Counted from the first letter of the stretch, positions 35,377 to 45,304 are shown. The stretch: 64,000 nt of DNA from Planctomycetota bacterium (GCA_016795325.1 JAEUHY010000064.1:84820-148819); one strand, 5' to 3'. Numbers and translations are program-made. Notes: generated by a model from the letters alone, not told the origin.

Positions 35377-36489
35377 TCAGGGCGCGAGCGTGAACAGCAG
35401 CGCGTCGCTGGTCGCCGTGGCCTTCATGTTCGGAGGGTCCTGGAACCAGGCCTGCGCGTAGATCGTCTGGCCGGCGCTCAACGGGGCGCCGAGCTGGCCG
35501 ATCGCCGCGCTGTGGAAGGCGTTCCAATCGAGCGTCAGCACGCCATCGCATGCGCCGATCGTGCCGCCCGAGAATTGCAGCCCCGTGCGCTGCAGGGGCG
35601 GCTTCACGCACAGGAACCCCGAGCCCCACGGCGGCGGCGCGAAGCCGGTGTTGTTCACCCCGTAGAACACCAAGCCCGAGCGCTGGCCCTCGACGGAACT
35701 CACCGTGAGTTGGAAGGGCGTGGCGTGGCTCGCGCTCGCTGCGCCCGTCGAAGCGATCGTCGGCGCGCAGCTGTTGGTCGTCGTCGCGGCGGTGCAGAAG
35801 TTCCCGAACTGAGCCGTGGCCGGAATCCAATCGATGCGCACGATCGGGACGTACTCATTGTTGCTGAAGGTCGAACTCGCCGAGGAGCACGAGTTGATGT
35901 CGCCGTAACGGTTGCCGCCGTTGAGCCCGGCGCCACTGCTGCGTCCGTCGATCGAGCCGCCGAAGGTCGCGACCGACGTGCACTTCTCGAGCTGCACGAT
36001 GAAGTCCGCGCCGCTCGTGGGATCGAAGTCGAAGGGCGTGGTGATGCCCAGCGGAATCCAAGTCGCGCTCGTGGCGCCGCCGGGCGTCGTCACCGGTCCG
36101 CCGGTCCAGGGCCCCGAGCGCACAACCTGCGCGCCCGGCGCGAGGTTGTTCGCGAAGACCGGGTCGTGCTGCGTGGTCATGTACCCCGTCGTCGCGGCGG
36201 CGAGGGTCACCGTCAGGTCCGGGAAGTCGAACGCGGTCACGGTCTGCGTGACGCTCACCGCGCGGACGTAGACCTCCGTGATGCGGATCGGCCCGCTCTG
36301 CGCGAAGTTGGAGTTGGCGTAGTGCCACTGCCACTTGTGCGCGGTGAGCTGGTTGAACGGGAACGACGTGGCCGCTCCGCCTTGCACGCTGTCGAAGCCG
36401 GCGGGCAAGGTCTGGTTCGACTGCGCCGCGAGCGGAGAAGCGAACGACAGGGCGGCGAGCACGGAGGCGAGCGACAGGCGAAGCTTCAT
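35377..36489 (-). CDS. Secreted protein with YCT/QRSGL-type C-terminal domain
   Basis: 370 residues. The ATG at 36489 has a GAGGAG site 6 bases upstream and starts a signal peptide (MKLRLSLASVLAALSFASPL). Residues about 25-225 are a beta-rich region with paired cysteines (EKCTS, NSCSS) and no recognised family. The last about 145 residues are the shared domain: NFCTAATTTNSCAPTI, EGQRSGLVFYG, FLCVKPPLQRTG, SGGTIGACDG, DW, then AQAWFQDPP and SDALLF. Probably exported; function unknown. Confidence 0.85.
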   Translation of the reverse strand: MKLRLSLASVLAALSFASPLAAQSNQTLPAGFDSVQGGAATSFPFNQLTAHKWQWHYANSNFAQSGPIRITEVYVRAVSVTQTVTAFDFPDLTVTLAAATTGYMTTQHDPVFANNLAPGAQVVRSGPWTGGPVTTPGGATSATWIPLGITTPFDFDPTSGADFIVQLEKCTSVATFGGSIDGRSSGAGLNGGNRYGDINSCSSASSTFSNNEYVPIVRIDWIPATAQFGNFCTAATTTNSCAPTIASTGAASASHATPFQLTVSSVEGQRSGLVFYGVNNTGFAPPPWGSGFLCVKPPLQRTGLQFSGGTIGACDGVLTLDWNAFHSAAIGQLGAPLSAGQTIYAQAWFQDPPNMKATATSDALLFTLAP

Positions 36490-36599
36490 GCGCGGCTCCT
36501 CGGGCCAACGCCCGGCGGTGGGGGGACGGCGTGCGACAGCGATCGACGCGCTGGATGCTCGCGCCGCGCCGACGAACGCGCAAGCCCCGCGGCGCGCGC

Positions 36600-39119
36600 T
36601 CAGCCGCGCAGGCTCTCGATCGGTCGGCTGGCGAGCGCGCGGAAATTCGCGGCGAGTCCGCACAACGCGCTGGCCAGCGCCGTGAGCAGCGTCGCCACGC
36701 CGAGCATCGGCCAGGGCAGGTCGGCGCCGAGCTCGACCACGCGCTCAAGGAACACCCACGCGAGCGCGAACGCCGCCGAGGCGCCGATCGCCCCCGCGAC
36801 GAGACCGATCAAGGCGAACTCGACGCCGAACAGCCGCGCCACGCCGGCGCGCGTGAGCCCGAGCGTCTTGAGCAACGCGACTTCGCGTCCGCGATGGACC
36901 GCGGCGGTGCTCGCCACGCCGGCCAGGATCGTCAGGCCCGTGAGCATCGTGAACAAGCCCAGCACGCGCACCGCGAGCGCAAGCTTCTCGAGCACGCCCA
37001 GCACTTTTTCGAGGATCGCGCGCACGCCGATCGGCGTGACGTTGGGCGCGCGCTCGGCCAGTGCGCTCTGCAACTTGCGTTCTTGTTCGACGTCGAGGCG
37101 CGCTGCCGCGAGCACGTTGTGCGGCGCGCTCTCGAGCGCCTCGGGTTCGGCGAGCAGGAAGAAGTTGATCCCGAACGACTCCCACTCGACGGTGCGGATC
37201 GAGCTGACGAGCAACGCGACCGACGCGCCCTGCACGTCGAACACCAGCTCGCTGCCCACGCGCACGCCGAGGTCCGCCGCGAAGTCCTGCTCGACGCTCA
37301 CTTCCAAGCGCGTCGGATCGCTCCACAGCGCGCCCTCGACGATGCGGTTGTCCGCCGGAAGCTCGCGCGCCCAGGTCAAACGTTGCTCGCGCGTCAGCAC
37401 CCACTGTTCGCGGCCCTCCGCGCCCGCGCGGCGTTGCGCGAGCTCGCGCACCGGCACGCCGTCGATCGTCGACAGACGTGCGGTCGCGACCGGCACATCG
37501 CGCACCGAAGTGGCGCCGCACTCGGCGAGCAATTCGCGCACGAGTTCGCGCTGATCGGGCTGGACATCGAGCAAGAACACGCTCGGCGCGTCGGCGGGCA
37601 GTGCGTTGCGCAGCCGCTCGGAAAGCCGGCTCTCGACCAGCCCCATCAACGTGATCACGAGCACGCCGAAGCCCAGCGCGACCGTGGCGCCGACCACGCC
37701 GATCCCCGGCCGCGCGAGCGCGGCGATGCCGTTGCGCAGGTACGGATCGAGCCGTTCGCGCGGCACGTGCGCCGCCACACGCGTGAGGCCGCGCGCACCG
37801 AGGACGAGCAAACCCGCGAGCAGCGCCAGCGCCGCCGTGAAACCCGCGGCGACGGCGAAATCGCGGCTCTGGGCCCACGCCGCCGCGAGTAGGCCGCCAG
37901 CGACCGCAGCGCCGGCGAGCCACGCCACGACACGCGGCGCGGGCAACGGCTCGATGTCGCTGCGCAGCACGCGCGCCGGCGCGACGCGCCAGATCGCCGT
38001 GAGCGGCGGCGCGCTGAACACGAGCGCAATGAACACACCGAGCGCGATGCCGCGCACGAGCGCGAAGGGCGACCACGCGACCTCGAAGCTGCTGGGCAGC
38101 AGGTCGGTGGCGAGCTGCGCGATCAGTTGCGGCGCGAACGAGCCGACGAGCGCTCCCAGCGTGCTTCCGACGAGCGCGAGCAAAGCCACGTGGCCGAGGT
38201 ACATCGCCAGCACTTCGCGCGGCCGGTAGCCGAGCACGCGCAGCACCGCGACCGCCTGCGTGCGCGAGGCGACCCAGGCGCGCACGATCTGCGCGACGCC
38301 GACGCCGCCCAGGACGAGCGACAGGAGCGCCACCAGGCCGAGGTAATTCTCGACACGTTGCAGCGAACGGCGCACGGTCGGCTGCGCTTCGCGGTGCGAT
38401 TCGATGCGCAGGTACGGCGCCTCCGCGAGCTCGTCGTCGATGCGGCGCTTGATGTCGGCGAGCTGCGCCTCGCTCGGCGCGCTCGGCAAGCGGTAGAGCT
38501 CGCGGTAGCGCATGCGGCTGCCGTACTGCTCGAGTCCGCTGCGCTCGAGGCCGGCGAGACTGACGAACACACGCGGGCCGAGCGTGAAGGCGATGTCGAG
38601 CCGCCCGGGTTCGTCCAGCACGAAGGCGGCGACGCGGAACGGCTTGCCGCCGAGCGCGAGCTCGTCGCCGAGCGCGAGGCCGAACTCACGCGCGAGGTCC
38701 GGCGCGATGGCGCAGGTCGACTCGTCGAGCAACTCGCCCAGTTGCGCTTGCGGCTCGAGCTTGATGGCGCCGTAGAACGGGAAGTTGGCGCTCACGGCCT
38801 TGAGCTCGACCAGCCGGCTCTTGGAGTTCGCAGCGGCGAGCGTGGGCGTCTCGCGCGCCTGCGCACGTTCGCGCGCATCGTCGAAGGCGAAGTACGCATC
38901 GACGTTCTCACCGATCGGCCGCCGCGCCTGCACGGACACGTCGGCGCCGAGCAGCTCGCGCGACTGCGCGGCGAGCGCCTGTTCGATCGCGTCGACGAGG
39001 CCCGAGACCGCGGTGATCGCGGCTACGCCCAGCGCCAAACAGGCGATGAAGAACACCAGCCGCGGGCCGGCGCCGCGCGACTCGCGCCACGCCGCGCGCA
39101 CAACTTCGCTCGGCTTCAC
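36600..39119 (-). CDS. ybbP: YbbP-like ABC transporter permease (FtsX superfamily)
   Basis: 839 residues. The N-terminal anchor (FFIACLALGVAAITAVSGLV) is followed by a periplasmic domain (ADVSVQARRP), then FtsX-type membrane blocks in the middle (LVALLSLVLGGVGVAQIVRA, VALLALVGSTLGALVGSFAP) and at the C-terminus (LTGLTILAGVASTAAVHRGR). This size and duplicated arrangement match YbbP-type permeases, thought to act in lipid or lysophospholipid export. Its ATG overlaps the ATPase stop by 4 bp. Gene symbol used on the basis of domain layout plus context. Confidence 0.82.
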   Translation of the reverse strand: MKPSEVVRAAWRESRGAGPRLVFFIACLALGVAAITAVSGLVDAIEQALAAQSRELLGADVSVQARRPIGENVDAYFAFDDARERAQARETPTLAAANSKSRLVELKAVSANFPFYGAIKLEPQAQLGELLDESTCAIAPDLAREFGLALGDELALGGKPFRVAAFVLDEPGRLDIAFTLGPRVFVSLAGLERSGLEQYGSRMRYRELYRLPSAPSEAQLADIKRRIDDELAEAPYLRIESHREAQPTVRRSLQRVENYLGLVALLSLVLGGVGVAQIVRAWVASRTQAVAVLRVLGYRPREVLAMYLGHVALLALVGSTLGALVGSFAPQLIAQLATDLLPSSFEVAWSPFALVRGIALGVFIALVFSAPPLTAIWRVAPARVLRSDIEPLPAPRVVAWLAGAAVAGGLLAAAWAQSRDFAVAAGFTAALALLAGLLVLGARGLTRVAAHVPRERLDPYLRNGIAALARPGIGVVGATVALGFGVLVITLMGLVESRLSERLRNALPADAPSVFLLDVQPDQRELVRELLAECGATSVRDVPVATARLSTIDGVPVRELAQRRAGAEGREQWVLTREQRLTWARELPADNRIVEGALWSDPTRLEVSVEQDFAADLGVRVGSELVFDVQGASVALLVSSIRTVEWESFGINFFLLAEPEALESAPHNVLAAARLDVEQERKLQSALAERAPNVTPIGVRAILEKVLGVLEKLALAVRVLGLFTMLTGLTILAGVASTAAVHRGREVALLKTLGLTRAGVARLFGVEFALIGLVAGAIGASAAFALAWVFLERVVELGADLPWPMLGVATLLTALASALCGLAANFRALASRPIESLRG

Positions 39120-39853
39120 GCGGACGCGCCCTGCTCGCCTGCGGACGCGACCAGCCCATCGGCAGCCGCGCCCTTCTCGATGCGTTCGATCGCGCCCGCG
39201 CGCAGGTGGATGCGACGCTCGGCGTGCCGCGCGACGTGCGGGTCGTGCGTCACGAGCACCAGCGTCGTGTGCTCGCGTTGGTGCAACTCGCCGAGCAGCT
39301 CGAGCACCCGCGCGCCGGTCGCGGCGTCGAGGTTGCCGGTCGGCTCATCTGCGAACAGCACGCTCGGCCGCGGCCCGAAGGCGCGCGCCAGCGCCACACG
39401 CTGCTGCTCGCCGCCCGAGAGCTGCGACGGGTAGTGGTGCGTGCGCTCGCCGAGCCCGACCTGCGCGAGCAGTTCTTGCGCGCGCGCGCGCGGGCTGCCG
39501 ACGCCGGCGAGCTCGAGCGGCAGCAGCACGTTCTCGAGCGCAGTCAAGTTGCCGAGCAGCTGGAACGACTGGAACACGAAGCCAACCTTGGCGCGCCGCA
39601 AGAGGCTGAGCTGGTCCTCCGACTTGTTGTCGATGCGCTCGCCGTCGAGCAGCACTTCGCCGTCGCTGGGGCGGTCGAGTCCCGCCAGCAGACCCAGGAG
39701 CGTCGATTTGCCGCTTCCCGACGGGCCCAGGATGGCGCAGAACTCGCCCGGGGCGATGGCGAGGTCGATTCCCGCCAGAACGGTGAGCTGTTGCCCGCCC
39801 GAGGGGAGGCGTTTGGCGAGGCGGCGACACTCGAGGCGCGGAACGGCGATCAT
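39116..39853 (-). CDS. ybbA: YbbA-like ABC transporter ATPase
   Basis: 245 residues. Full set of ABC motifs: Walker A GPSGSGKST, Q-loop FVFQSFQL, signature LSGGEQQRVALARA, Walker B VLFADEPTGNLD, and H-loop VTHD. The pattern is that of MacB/LolD/YbbA-type ATPases that power FtsX-like permeases. The ATG at 39853 is preferred over the in-frame upstream extension to 40171, whose sequence is low complexity and overlaps the divergent esterase gene. It forms a two-gene operon with the permease. Confidence 0.92.
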   Translation of the reverse strand: MIAVPRLECRRLAKRLPSGGQQLTVLAGIDLAIAPGEFCAILGPSGSGKSTLLGLLAGLDRPSDGEVLLDGERIDNKSEDQLSLLRRAKVGFVFQSFQLLGNLTALENVLLPLELAGVGSPRARAQELLAQVGLGERTHHYPSQLSGGEQQRVALARAFGPRPSVLFADEPTGNLDAATGARVLELLGELHQREHTTLVLVTHDPHVARHAERRIHLRAGAIERIEKGAAADGLVASAGEQGASA

Positions 39854-39958
39854 GGGCGAGAGGTGTAGACCACGCACGTGAAGGTTGCACGCCCCGCCTC
39901 GCGCTCGCCGCGCGTCGCGCGGGCTTGGTATCGTCGCGCGGATGCACGAGAGAAGCCC

Positions 39959-40696
39959 ATGAAGCGCGAGACGTTGGCTGCCGCCGCCTGTGCGGCGTTG
40001 CTCGTCGCGGCGTGCGGCGATCCGGCGCCCGCGCCGCGGCGCACGCTCGTCGGCGAGGGCGCTTCGAACGTCGCCGAACGCGCAGCGGGCGACGCGCGCG
40101 CACCGCTCGAGATTCCGGCCGACGCGCCGCTCGTCGTCGTGCTCGGCGACAGCCTCGCCGCCGGCCTGCACCTCGCCGCCGACGACGCGTTTCCGGCCGC
40201 CGCCCAGCGCCTTCTCGCCGCGCGCGGTCAGCCGTTCCGGCTCGTCAACGCCGGCGTGAGCGGCGACACCAGCGCGGGCGGGCTGCGCCGCGTGGAGTGG
40301 GTCCTCCAGCAGTCGCGGCCGGCGGTGCTCGTGGTCGAACTCGGCGGGAACGACGGTCTGCGTGCGCTGCCGCTGGAGCAGCTCGAGGCCAACCTGCGCG
40401 GCATCGTGCAGCGCGGCCGCGCGGCCGGCGCGCGCGTGCTGCTACTCGGCATGCAGGTTCCGCCGAACCTCGGGCCCGATTACGCGCGCGGCTTCGAGGC
40501 GGTGTACGCGCGCGTCGCGTCCGAGGAGGGCGCGCAGCTGGTCCCGAACTTCCTCGCCGGAGTCGGCGGCGACGCGCGCATGAACCTCGAGGACGGGCTG
40601 CATCCGACGCCTGCGGGCCACGAACGGCTGGCGGCGAACCTCGCCGACGCGCTGGCGGCCGAGTTGGCGGCGCTGGCGGCCGCGACGAGCAAGTAA
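39959..40696 (+). CDS. tesA: TesA-like SGNH lipoprotein esterase
   Basis: 245 residues with a lipoprotein signal (ACAALLVAACGD) and a GAGAGAAG site before the ATG. The SGNH blocks are all present: GDSLA with Ser65, NAGVSGDT (Gly), ELGGNDG (Asn), and DGLHPTPAGH (Asp/His). This is the arylesterase / thioesterase I / lysophospholipase type. It is transcribed divergently from the ybbAP-like transporter, as tesA is from ybbA in E. coli, suggesting a linked role in envelope lipid handling. Unlike E. coli TesA it is predicted to be lipid-anchored. Confidence 0.88.
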   Translation: MKRETLAAAACAALLVAACGDPAPAPRRTLVGEGASNVAERAAGDARAPLEIPADAPLVVVLGDSLAAGLHLAADDAFPAAAQRLLAARGQPFRLVNAGVSGDTSAGGLRRVEWVLQQSRPAVLVVELGGNDGLRALPLEQLEANLRGIVQRGRAAGARVLLLGMQVPPNLGPDYARGFEAVYARVASEEGAQLVPNFLAGVGGDARMNLEDGLHPTPAGHERLAANLADALAAELAALAAATSK

Positions 40697-40725
40697 GTGG
40701 TTCTCCGCAGAGACTGACGCGCACC

Positions 40726-41526
40726 ATGGCCACGCCGCAACCGCCCGATGTCGAGCCCAAGCCGCTCGCCGCGCTCGCAGCTTTCGAAGAGGGCGACTTC
40801 CACGCGCTGTCCGACCCGCTCAGTCGCGACCCGCAGTACAACGACCGACGCCTCGCCACGCGCCGCAAGCTCCTGTCGATCGCGCACGTCGCGCTCGAGC
40901 GGCTGAGCGCGGACGCGGCCGCGAGCGGCGGCGCGCTCGAGCTCGCCGTGCGCACGAGCCTGCACCACCCGACGGTGTTCAACCACATGAAGGTGCGCCG
41001 CATGTGGGCCTACGTGTGCCGCGGCAAGAAGGAAAAGGCGCGGCTCAAGCGCACGCTCGGCGCCGAGCTCGGCAAGGACCTCGACGCGGCCTACCGCAAC
41101 GCGTACTTCTGCGTCGCCATCGAAGACGCGGCGTTGGAGGTGAGCCTGCGCATCCACCCCGACGCGTGGTTCGACGGCCAGAACCTGATCCAGCGCACGC
41201 AGCGCGAAGGACTCGCGATCTGGCTCGCGCTGCTGAACTCGACGCCCGGCTACCGGCTCAAGCTCGACAACTGGAAGGGCGAGTGGATCTGCGGACAGAT
41301 CACGAGCGATTGGCTGCGCGACTTCTTCAAGTACTACAAGCCCGGCGAGATGGGGCTCGCGGTCGAACGACGTTGGCCCGCGCCGGCTGGCGCCCGCGCC
41401 GCGTCGCTCGCTCCGAGCGTGCCCGCGTTGCTTGTCGACGAACTGCGCGCCCTCGCGCCGCTCTACCGTTACGCGGCCTGGTCCCAGGAGAGCGACTTCC
41501 TGTTCAGCGGCAAGTCCGATGGCTGA
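40726..41526 (+). CDS. Conserved-looking cytosolic protein, unknown function
   Basis: 266 residues with no signal peptide or membrane segment. Recognisable patches: TSLHHPTVFNHMKVRRMWAY (about 78-97), a Lys/Arg-rich KKEKARLKRTLGAELGKDL, then HPDAWFDGQNLIQRTQREG and LDNWKGEWICGQ. It looks like a globular alpha/beta protein; no family can be named. Its 3' end overlaps the start of the oxidase gene by 8 bases, in a different frame, so the two are probably co-translated. Confidence 0.75.
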   Translation: MATPQPPDVEPKPLAALAAFEEGDFHALSDPLSRDPQYNDRRLATRRKLLSIAHVALERLSADAAASGGALELAVRTSLHHPTVFNHMKVRRMWAYVCRGKKEKARLKRTLGAELGKDLDAAYRNAYFCVAIEDAALEVSLRIHPDAWFDGQNLIQRTQREGLAIWLALLNSTPGYRLKLDNWKGEWICGQITSDWLRDFFKYYKPGEMGLAVERRWPAPAGARAASLAPSVPALLVDELRALAPLYRYAAWSQESDFLFSGKSDG

Positions 41527-42487
41527 GCGTGCGCTCGTCGTCGGTTGCGGCGTGTCGGGTTTGACGAGCGCCATCGCGCTCGCCGAAGCGGGTTTCCAGG
41601 TGACGATCTGGACGCGCGACCTGCCGCCGCGCACGACCTCCAACGTCGCCGGCGCGATCTGGTACCCGTACAAGGTCGAGCCGCTCGAGCGCGTCGCCGC
41701 ATGGGCGCGGCGCACGTACGTTGCGTTGGCCGAGATCGCGCGCGAGCCGCGCAGCGGAGTGAGGCTCGAACGCGGCGTCGAGTTGTTGCCGCCAGGCCTG
41801 GGCGAGCGCGGCGCCGAGTTCCGCGCCGCTGCGCCGGACTTGCGCGAACTTGCGCCGCATCTGGTGCCGCCGCACTTCGAGCGCGGCTTCGAGTTCTCGG
41901 CGCCGGTGTGCGAGATGCCGCTGTACCTCGCGTACCTGCTCGAGCGTTTCGAACGCGCCGGCGGTTCCCTGCAGCAACGCACGCTCGCTTCGCTCGACGA
42001 AGCGCTCGCCGCGGCGCCGCTGGTGGTGAACTGTGTCGGCCTCGCCGCGCGCGAGTTGCTGGGCGATCCGCACATGCGCCCGATCCGCGGCCAGGTGGTG
42101 CGCGTCGAACGCGGCGCCGTCGAGCGCTTCCTGCTCGACGACTACGACCCGCGCGGCGTCACCTACGTGATCCCGCGCTCGAACGATTGTGTGCTGGGCG
42201 GCACGACGGAGGAGGGGCGTGAGGACCTCACGCCGGACGAAGGTGACACACGCGCGATCCTCGCGCGCTGCCGCGAGTTGGCGCCTGGTTTGGACGAAGC
42301 GCGGGTGTTGTCCGTGGCCGTCGGTCTGCGGCCCGGTCGCACCGAGGTGCGGCTCGAGGGCGAACGGCGCGGCGGCTCGCGCCTGATTCACAACTACGGC
42401 CACGGTGGAGCGGGCGTGACGCTCTCGTGGGGCTGCGCTCGAGACGTCGTCGCGCTGGCGCGCAACCTGGGCGCGTCCGTTCAGTGA
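41519..42487 (+). CDS. D-amino-acid oxidase-family FAD enzyme
   Basis: 322 residues. N-terminal FAD dinucleotide-binding motif VVGCGVSGLTSAIALAEAG, then TSNVAGAIWYPYKVEP, typical of DAAO. Near the end VIPRSNDCVLGGTTEEG and HNYGHGGAGVTLSWGCA match the DAAO signature around the FAD and substrate site. It should oxidise D-amino acids (or a similar amine such as glycine) to oxo acids, with ammonia and H2O2. No signal peptide. The start overlaps the previous gene and the stop overlaps the convergent DUF3293-like gene by 7 bp. Confidence 0.88.
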   Translation: MAERALVVGCGVSGLTSAIALAEAGFQVTIWTRDLPPRTTSNVAGAIWYPYKVEPLERVAAWARRTYVALAEIAREPRSGVRLERGVELLPPGLGERGAEFRAAAPDLRELAPHLVPPHFERGFEFSAPVCEMPLYLAYLLERFERAGGSLQQRTLASLDEALAAAPLVVNCVGLAARELLGDPHMRPIRGQVVRVERGAVERFLLDDYDPRGVTYVIPRSNDCVLGGTTEEGREDLTPDEGDTRAILARCRELAPGLDEARVLSVAVGLRPGRTEVRLEGERRGGSRLIHNYGHGGAGVTLSWGCARDVVALARNLGASVQ

Positions 42488-42963
42488 GCGCCGGACTCGT
42501 CGACGTGCGCGTTCAGCGCTGCAACGCGGAACGGGTTGGCGTCCGCGCGAAGCGGTAGCGCGGTCGAAGGGCGAGCGTCGCTCCAGTCGATCCACATGCG
42601 TTCGCCGTCGAACCAGAACAGCGCGGCCTGATCGAACAAGCGGGCCACGGCGAGGGCGCTGCGGCGATCCACGCGTGCGGCGAGGCTCGGTTCGAGGTGC
42701 GCGCCGTCGGGAGAGCTCGCCAGCACCGGCACGGGCGCTGCGTGGAGCGCGCCGAGGACGCGCGAGAGCTGCGCGGTGCGCGCTTCGCTAAAGGCCGCGC
42801 TGCGCTGTTCGCCGGGTGCTGGGTAGGCCGAAAGCACCGCGAAATCGGCCGGCAAACCGGCTCGGGCGAATAAGTCTCGTTCGCCCGCGCCCAGCGGTCG
42901 GCGCAGGTCGATCGTCGCGCCGTTCGGCAGGCGCAGCAGCGTGTTCGGGTACTCCGATTCCAT
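42481..42963 (-). CDS. DUF3293-like small protein
   Basis: 160 residues, cytosolic. ADFAVLSAYPAPGEQRS, a central EARTAQLSRVLGAL helix, LARLFDQAALFWFDGERMWI near the end: this matches my memory of the DUF3293 pattern (a TAW-type strand, then an FxQxAxF...G motif). Function unknown for the family. The 3' end overlaps the convergent oxidase gene. Confidence 0.7.
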   Translation of the reverse strand: MESEYPNTLLRLPNGATIDLRRPLGAGERDLFARAGLPADFAVLSAYPAPGEQRSAAFSEARTAQLSRVLGALHAAPVPVLASSPDGAHLEPSLAARVDRRSALAVARLFDQAALFWFDGERMWIDWSDARPSTALPLRADANPFRVAALNAHVDESGAH

Positions 42964-43255
42964 CGACGGAGGACGTTAGGCGGGAGCTTCGCGCCACGCC
43001 ATACGCCGAGCTTCGGCGCCGAGCCGGTTCCCGGCGCGCCGAACGCGCGCGCGAGCCCCCGAGCATCACGGCCTTGTCATTTCTTTCCACCCTCGCTGAA
43101 CCGGGCTGCGATGGCGCTACGGAATCCTCTTCCACACCCGGGGCGCGCCGAGCGCGATTCGAGGGTCCGCTCTTCCCGCAACTCTTCTGCGAGCGGGGTA
43201 GCCTTCGCACGGCGGCCGGATGCCTTGCAGCGCCACCGTCCGACAGCTCGAGTCC

Positions 43256-45304
43256 ATGCTTCGATCTTCACTTGCCAGCGCCCTGCTCGCGCTCGTCGCG
43301 CCCGCCGCCGCCGCGCAGTCGACGTGGTTCGTCGACCTCGCCGGTGTCGCCCCCGGCACAGGCACGGCGCAGGACCCGTACACGAGCATCCAGTACGCCG
43401 TCGCCCAGCCCACGACGTTGAGCGGCGACACCGTGGCGATCGCCGCGGGCGTCTATTTCGAGAACATCGACCTGCTCGGCAAGGTCCTCGAACTCGCGGG
43501 CGAGGGCGCCGGTCAGACCATCCTCGATGGCGCCGGCGCGGGACGTGTGGTGCGCTTCTCGCCCGGTTCGGACGGCGTTTTGCGCGACCTGACGGTGCGC
43601 AACGGCGTCGCGCTGTCCCCCGGGGATGACCACGGCGGCGGAGTGCTGATCGAGGGCGGTTCACCCGAGCTGCGGCGTGTGATCGTGCGCGACTGCCTGG
43701 CGAACTTCGGCAGCGGGATCGCCGTGCTCGGGGGCGCGCCGTTCGTCAGCGAGTGCTCGATCACGGACAACGGGGCCGCGGCGCCGGTCACGATCGCGGG
43801 CGCCGGCATCTACGCCGACTGCACGAGCGCTCTGCTCGTCGAGCGCAGCGACATCACATTCAATCGCTTCAGCACCCAGGGCGGCGGCGTGGCCGGCGCC
43901 GGGACGTACCGCTTCTGCCAGATCGACGACAACGCCGCCGAGCGCGGCGGCGGCGCGCACGCCCGCGGCTGCGCGCTGACGTTCGAGGACTGCTCCGTCA
44001 GTCGCAATCTCGCGGCGAATCCGCAGGGCGACCTGCACGAAGGCGGCGGCGTGATCGGGCCGGCGAAGCTCGAACGCTGCGTGCTCGAGGACAACCTCGC
44101 GAACGTCGAAGGCGGCGGCGCGCTGGAGTGCGTGCTGGTGATGTGCGAGTTGCGCGGCAACGAACTCGACAATTTCCTCACCTCGACGCTGGTCGCGCGC
44201 GGCGCCGGGGCGGCGCGTTCGACGCTCTTCGACTGCACGGTCGAAGGCAATCGCGTCGGCGGCGGCCTCGCGGGTCTCGACTTTCTTGCCGGGGAAGGCG
44301 CCGGTCTTCACGACTGCGTCGCGAGCGGAACCCGCATCGTGGGCAACCTCGCGCGCAACGGGCGCGGCGGCGGCGCGCACTCTTCGCAGCTGACGAACTG
44401 CACGCTCGAGGGCAACGAAGCGCGCGCGGGCACGGACGCAGACTCCGGCCTCGGCGGCGGCGCGGCCCTGTCGCAATTGACGCGCTGCGTCGTGCTCGAC
44501 AACCTCGGGGCGAACGGCGCGGCGGTTTGGAACAGCTCGCTGACGCATTGCACGCTTGTCGACAACACGGCGACCGCGGGCGCGGCGCTGTTCGACGACC
44601 TCGGCGCCGCGAGCGTCACGAACTCGATCCTGTGGAGCAACTTCCCGGCGCAAATCCAGGACGTCAGCGGCCTGCTCTCCGTGAGCTACACGCTGGTCGA
44701 CGGCGGTTGGCCCGGCGTCGGCAACCTTGCGAGTGATCCGCGCTTCATCTTGCCGCAGGCCCGCGACCTGCACCTGAACCCGCTCTCGCCGTGCATCGAT
44801 GCTGGCGATCCCACGGCGGCGCTCGATCCGGACGCGAGCATCGCGGACCTGGGCGCATTCGGGTTCGAGTCGCAGTACGCGCCGCCGCCCGCGATCTGGT
44901 GCACCGGCAAGCTCAATTCGGACGGTTGCGTGCCGCAGATGAGCGCCGTCGGCGGCACGAGCCTGTCCGGGCCGGACGACTTCGCGCTCCATTGCACACA
45001 ACTCGTCGGGGATCGCAGCGGCTTTCTGTTCTGGGGCTTTGCGCCGCTCAACGTGCCCTTCGGCGGCGGCACGCGCTGCGTCGGCGTCGCGTTCCGCACC
45101 TCGTTCCAAAACTCAGGCGGCGGAGTTCCCCCGGCGCTGTGCGCAGGCGAGTTGCACTACGATTTCAACCTCGCCTACGGCGCCCAGTTCGGCATCGGCC
45201 CCGGCAGCACGATCTACGGGCAGTGGTTCGCGCGCGATCCGGGCAATCTCGACGGCACGGGCATCAGCCTGTCGAACGCCGTCGAAGCGACGTTTTTGCC
45301 CTGA
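43256..45304 (+). CDS. Secreted beta-helix protein with YCT-type C-terminal domain
   Basis: 682 residues. The ATG at 43256 starts a signal peptide (MLRSSLASALLALVAPAAAA). Residues about 22-540 form a parallel beta-helix: WFVDLAGVAPGTGTAQDPYT, TSIQYAV, GDTVAIAAGVYFENI, then many short Gly-rich turns with C-T-x-x-x-N (LTNCTLEGNEA, LTHCTLVDNTA), as in choice-of-anchor / pectate-lyase-like proteins. It ends in DPRFI...LSPCIDAGDP. The last about 138 residues are the shared domain: WCTGKLNSDGCVPQM, GDRSGFLFWG, RCVGVAFRTSF, SGGG, and GQWFARDPG...LSNAVEATFLP. Likely a surface or extracellular carbohydrate-binding or adhesive protein. Confidence 0.88.
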   Translation: MLRSSLASALLALVAPAAAAQSTWFVDLAGVAPGTGTAQDPYTSIQYAVAQPTTLSGDTVAIAAGVYFENIDLLGKVLELAGEGAGQTILDGAGAGRVVRFSPGSDGVLRDLTVRNGVALSPGDDHGGGVLIEGGSPELRRVIVRDCLANFGSGIAVLGGAPFVSECSITDNGAAAPVTIAGAGIYADCTSALLVERSDITFNRFSTQGGGVAGAGTYRFCQIDDNAAERGGGAHARGCALTFEDCSVSRNLAANPQGDLHEGGGVIGPAKLERCVLEDNLANVEGGGALECVLVMCELRGNELDNFLTSTLVARGAGAARSTLFDCTVEGNRVGGGLAGLDFLAGEGAGLHDCVASGTRIVGNLARNGRGGGAHSSQLTNCTLEGNEARAGTDADSGLGGGAALSQLTRCVVLDNLGANGAAVWNSSLTHCTLVDNTATAGAALFDDLGAASVTNSILWSNFPAQIQDVSGLLSVSYTLVDGGWPGVGNLASDPRFILPQARDLHLNPLSPCIDAGDPTAALDPDASIADLGAFGFESQYAPPPAIWCTGKLNSDGCVPQMSAVGGTSLSGPDDFALHCTQLVGDRSGFLFWGFAPLNVPFGGGTRCVGVAFRTSFQNSGGGVPPALCAGELHYDFNLAYGAQFGIGPGSTIYGQWFARDPGNLDGTGISLSNAVEATFLP

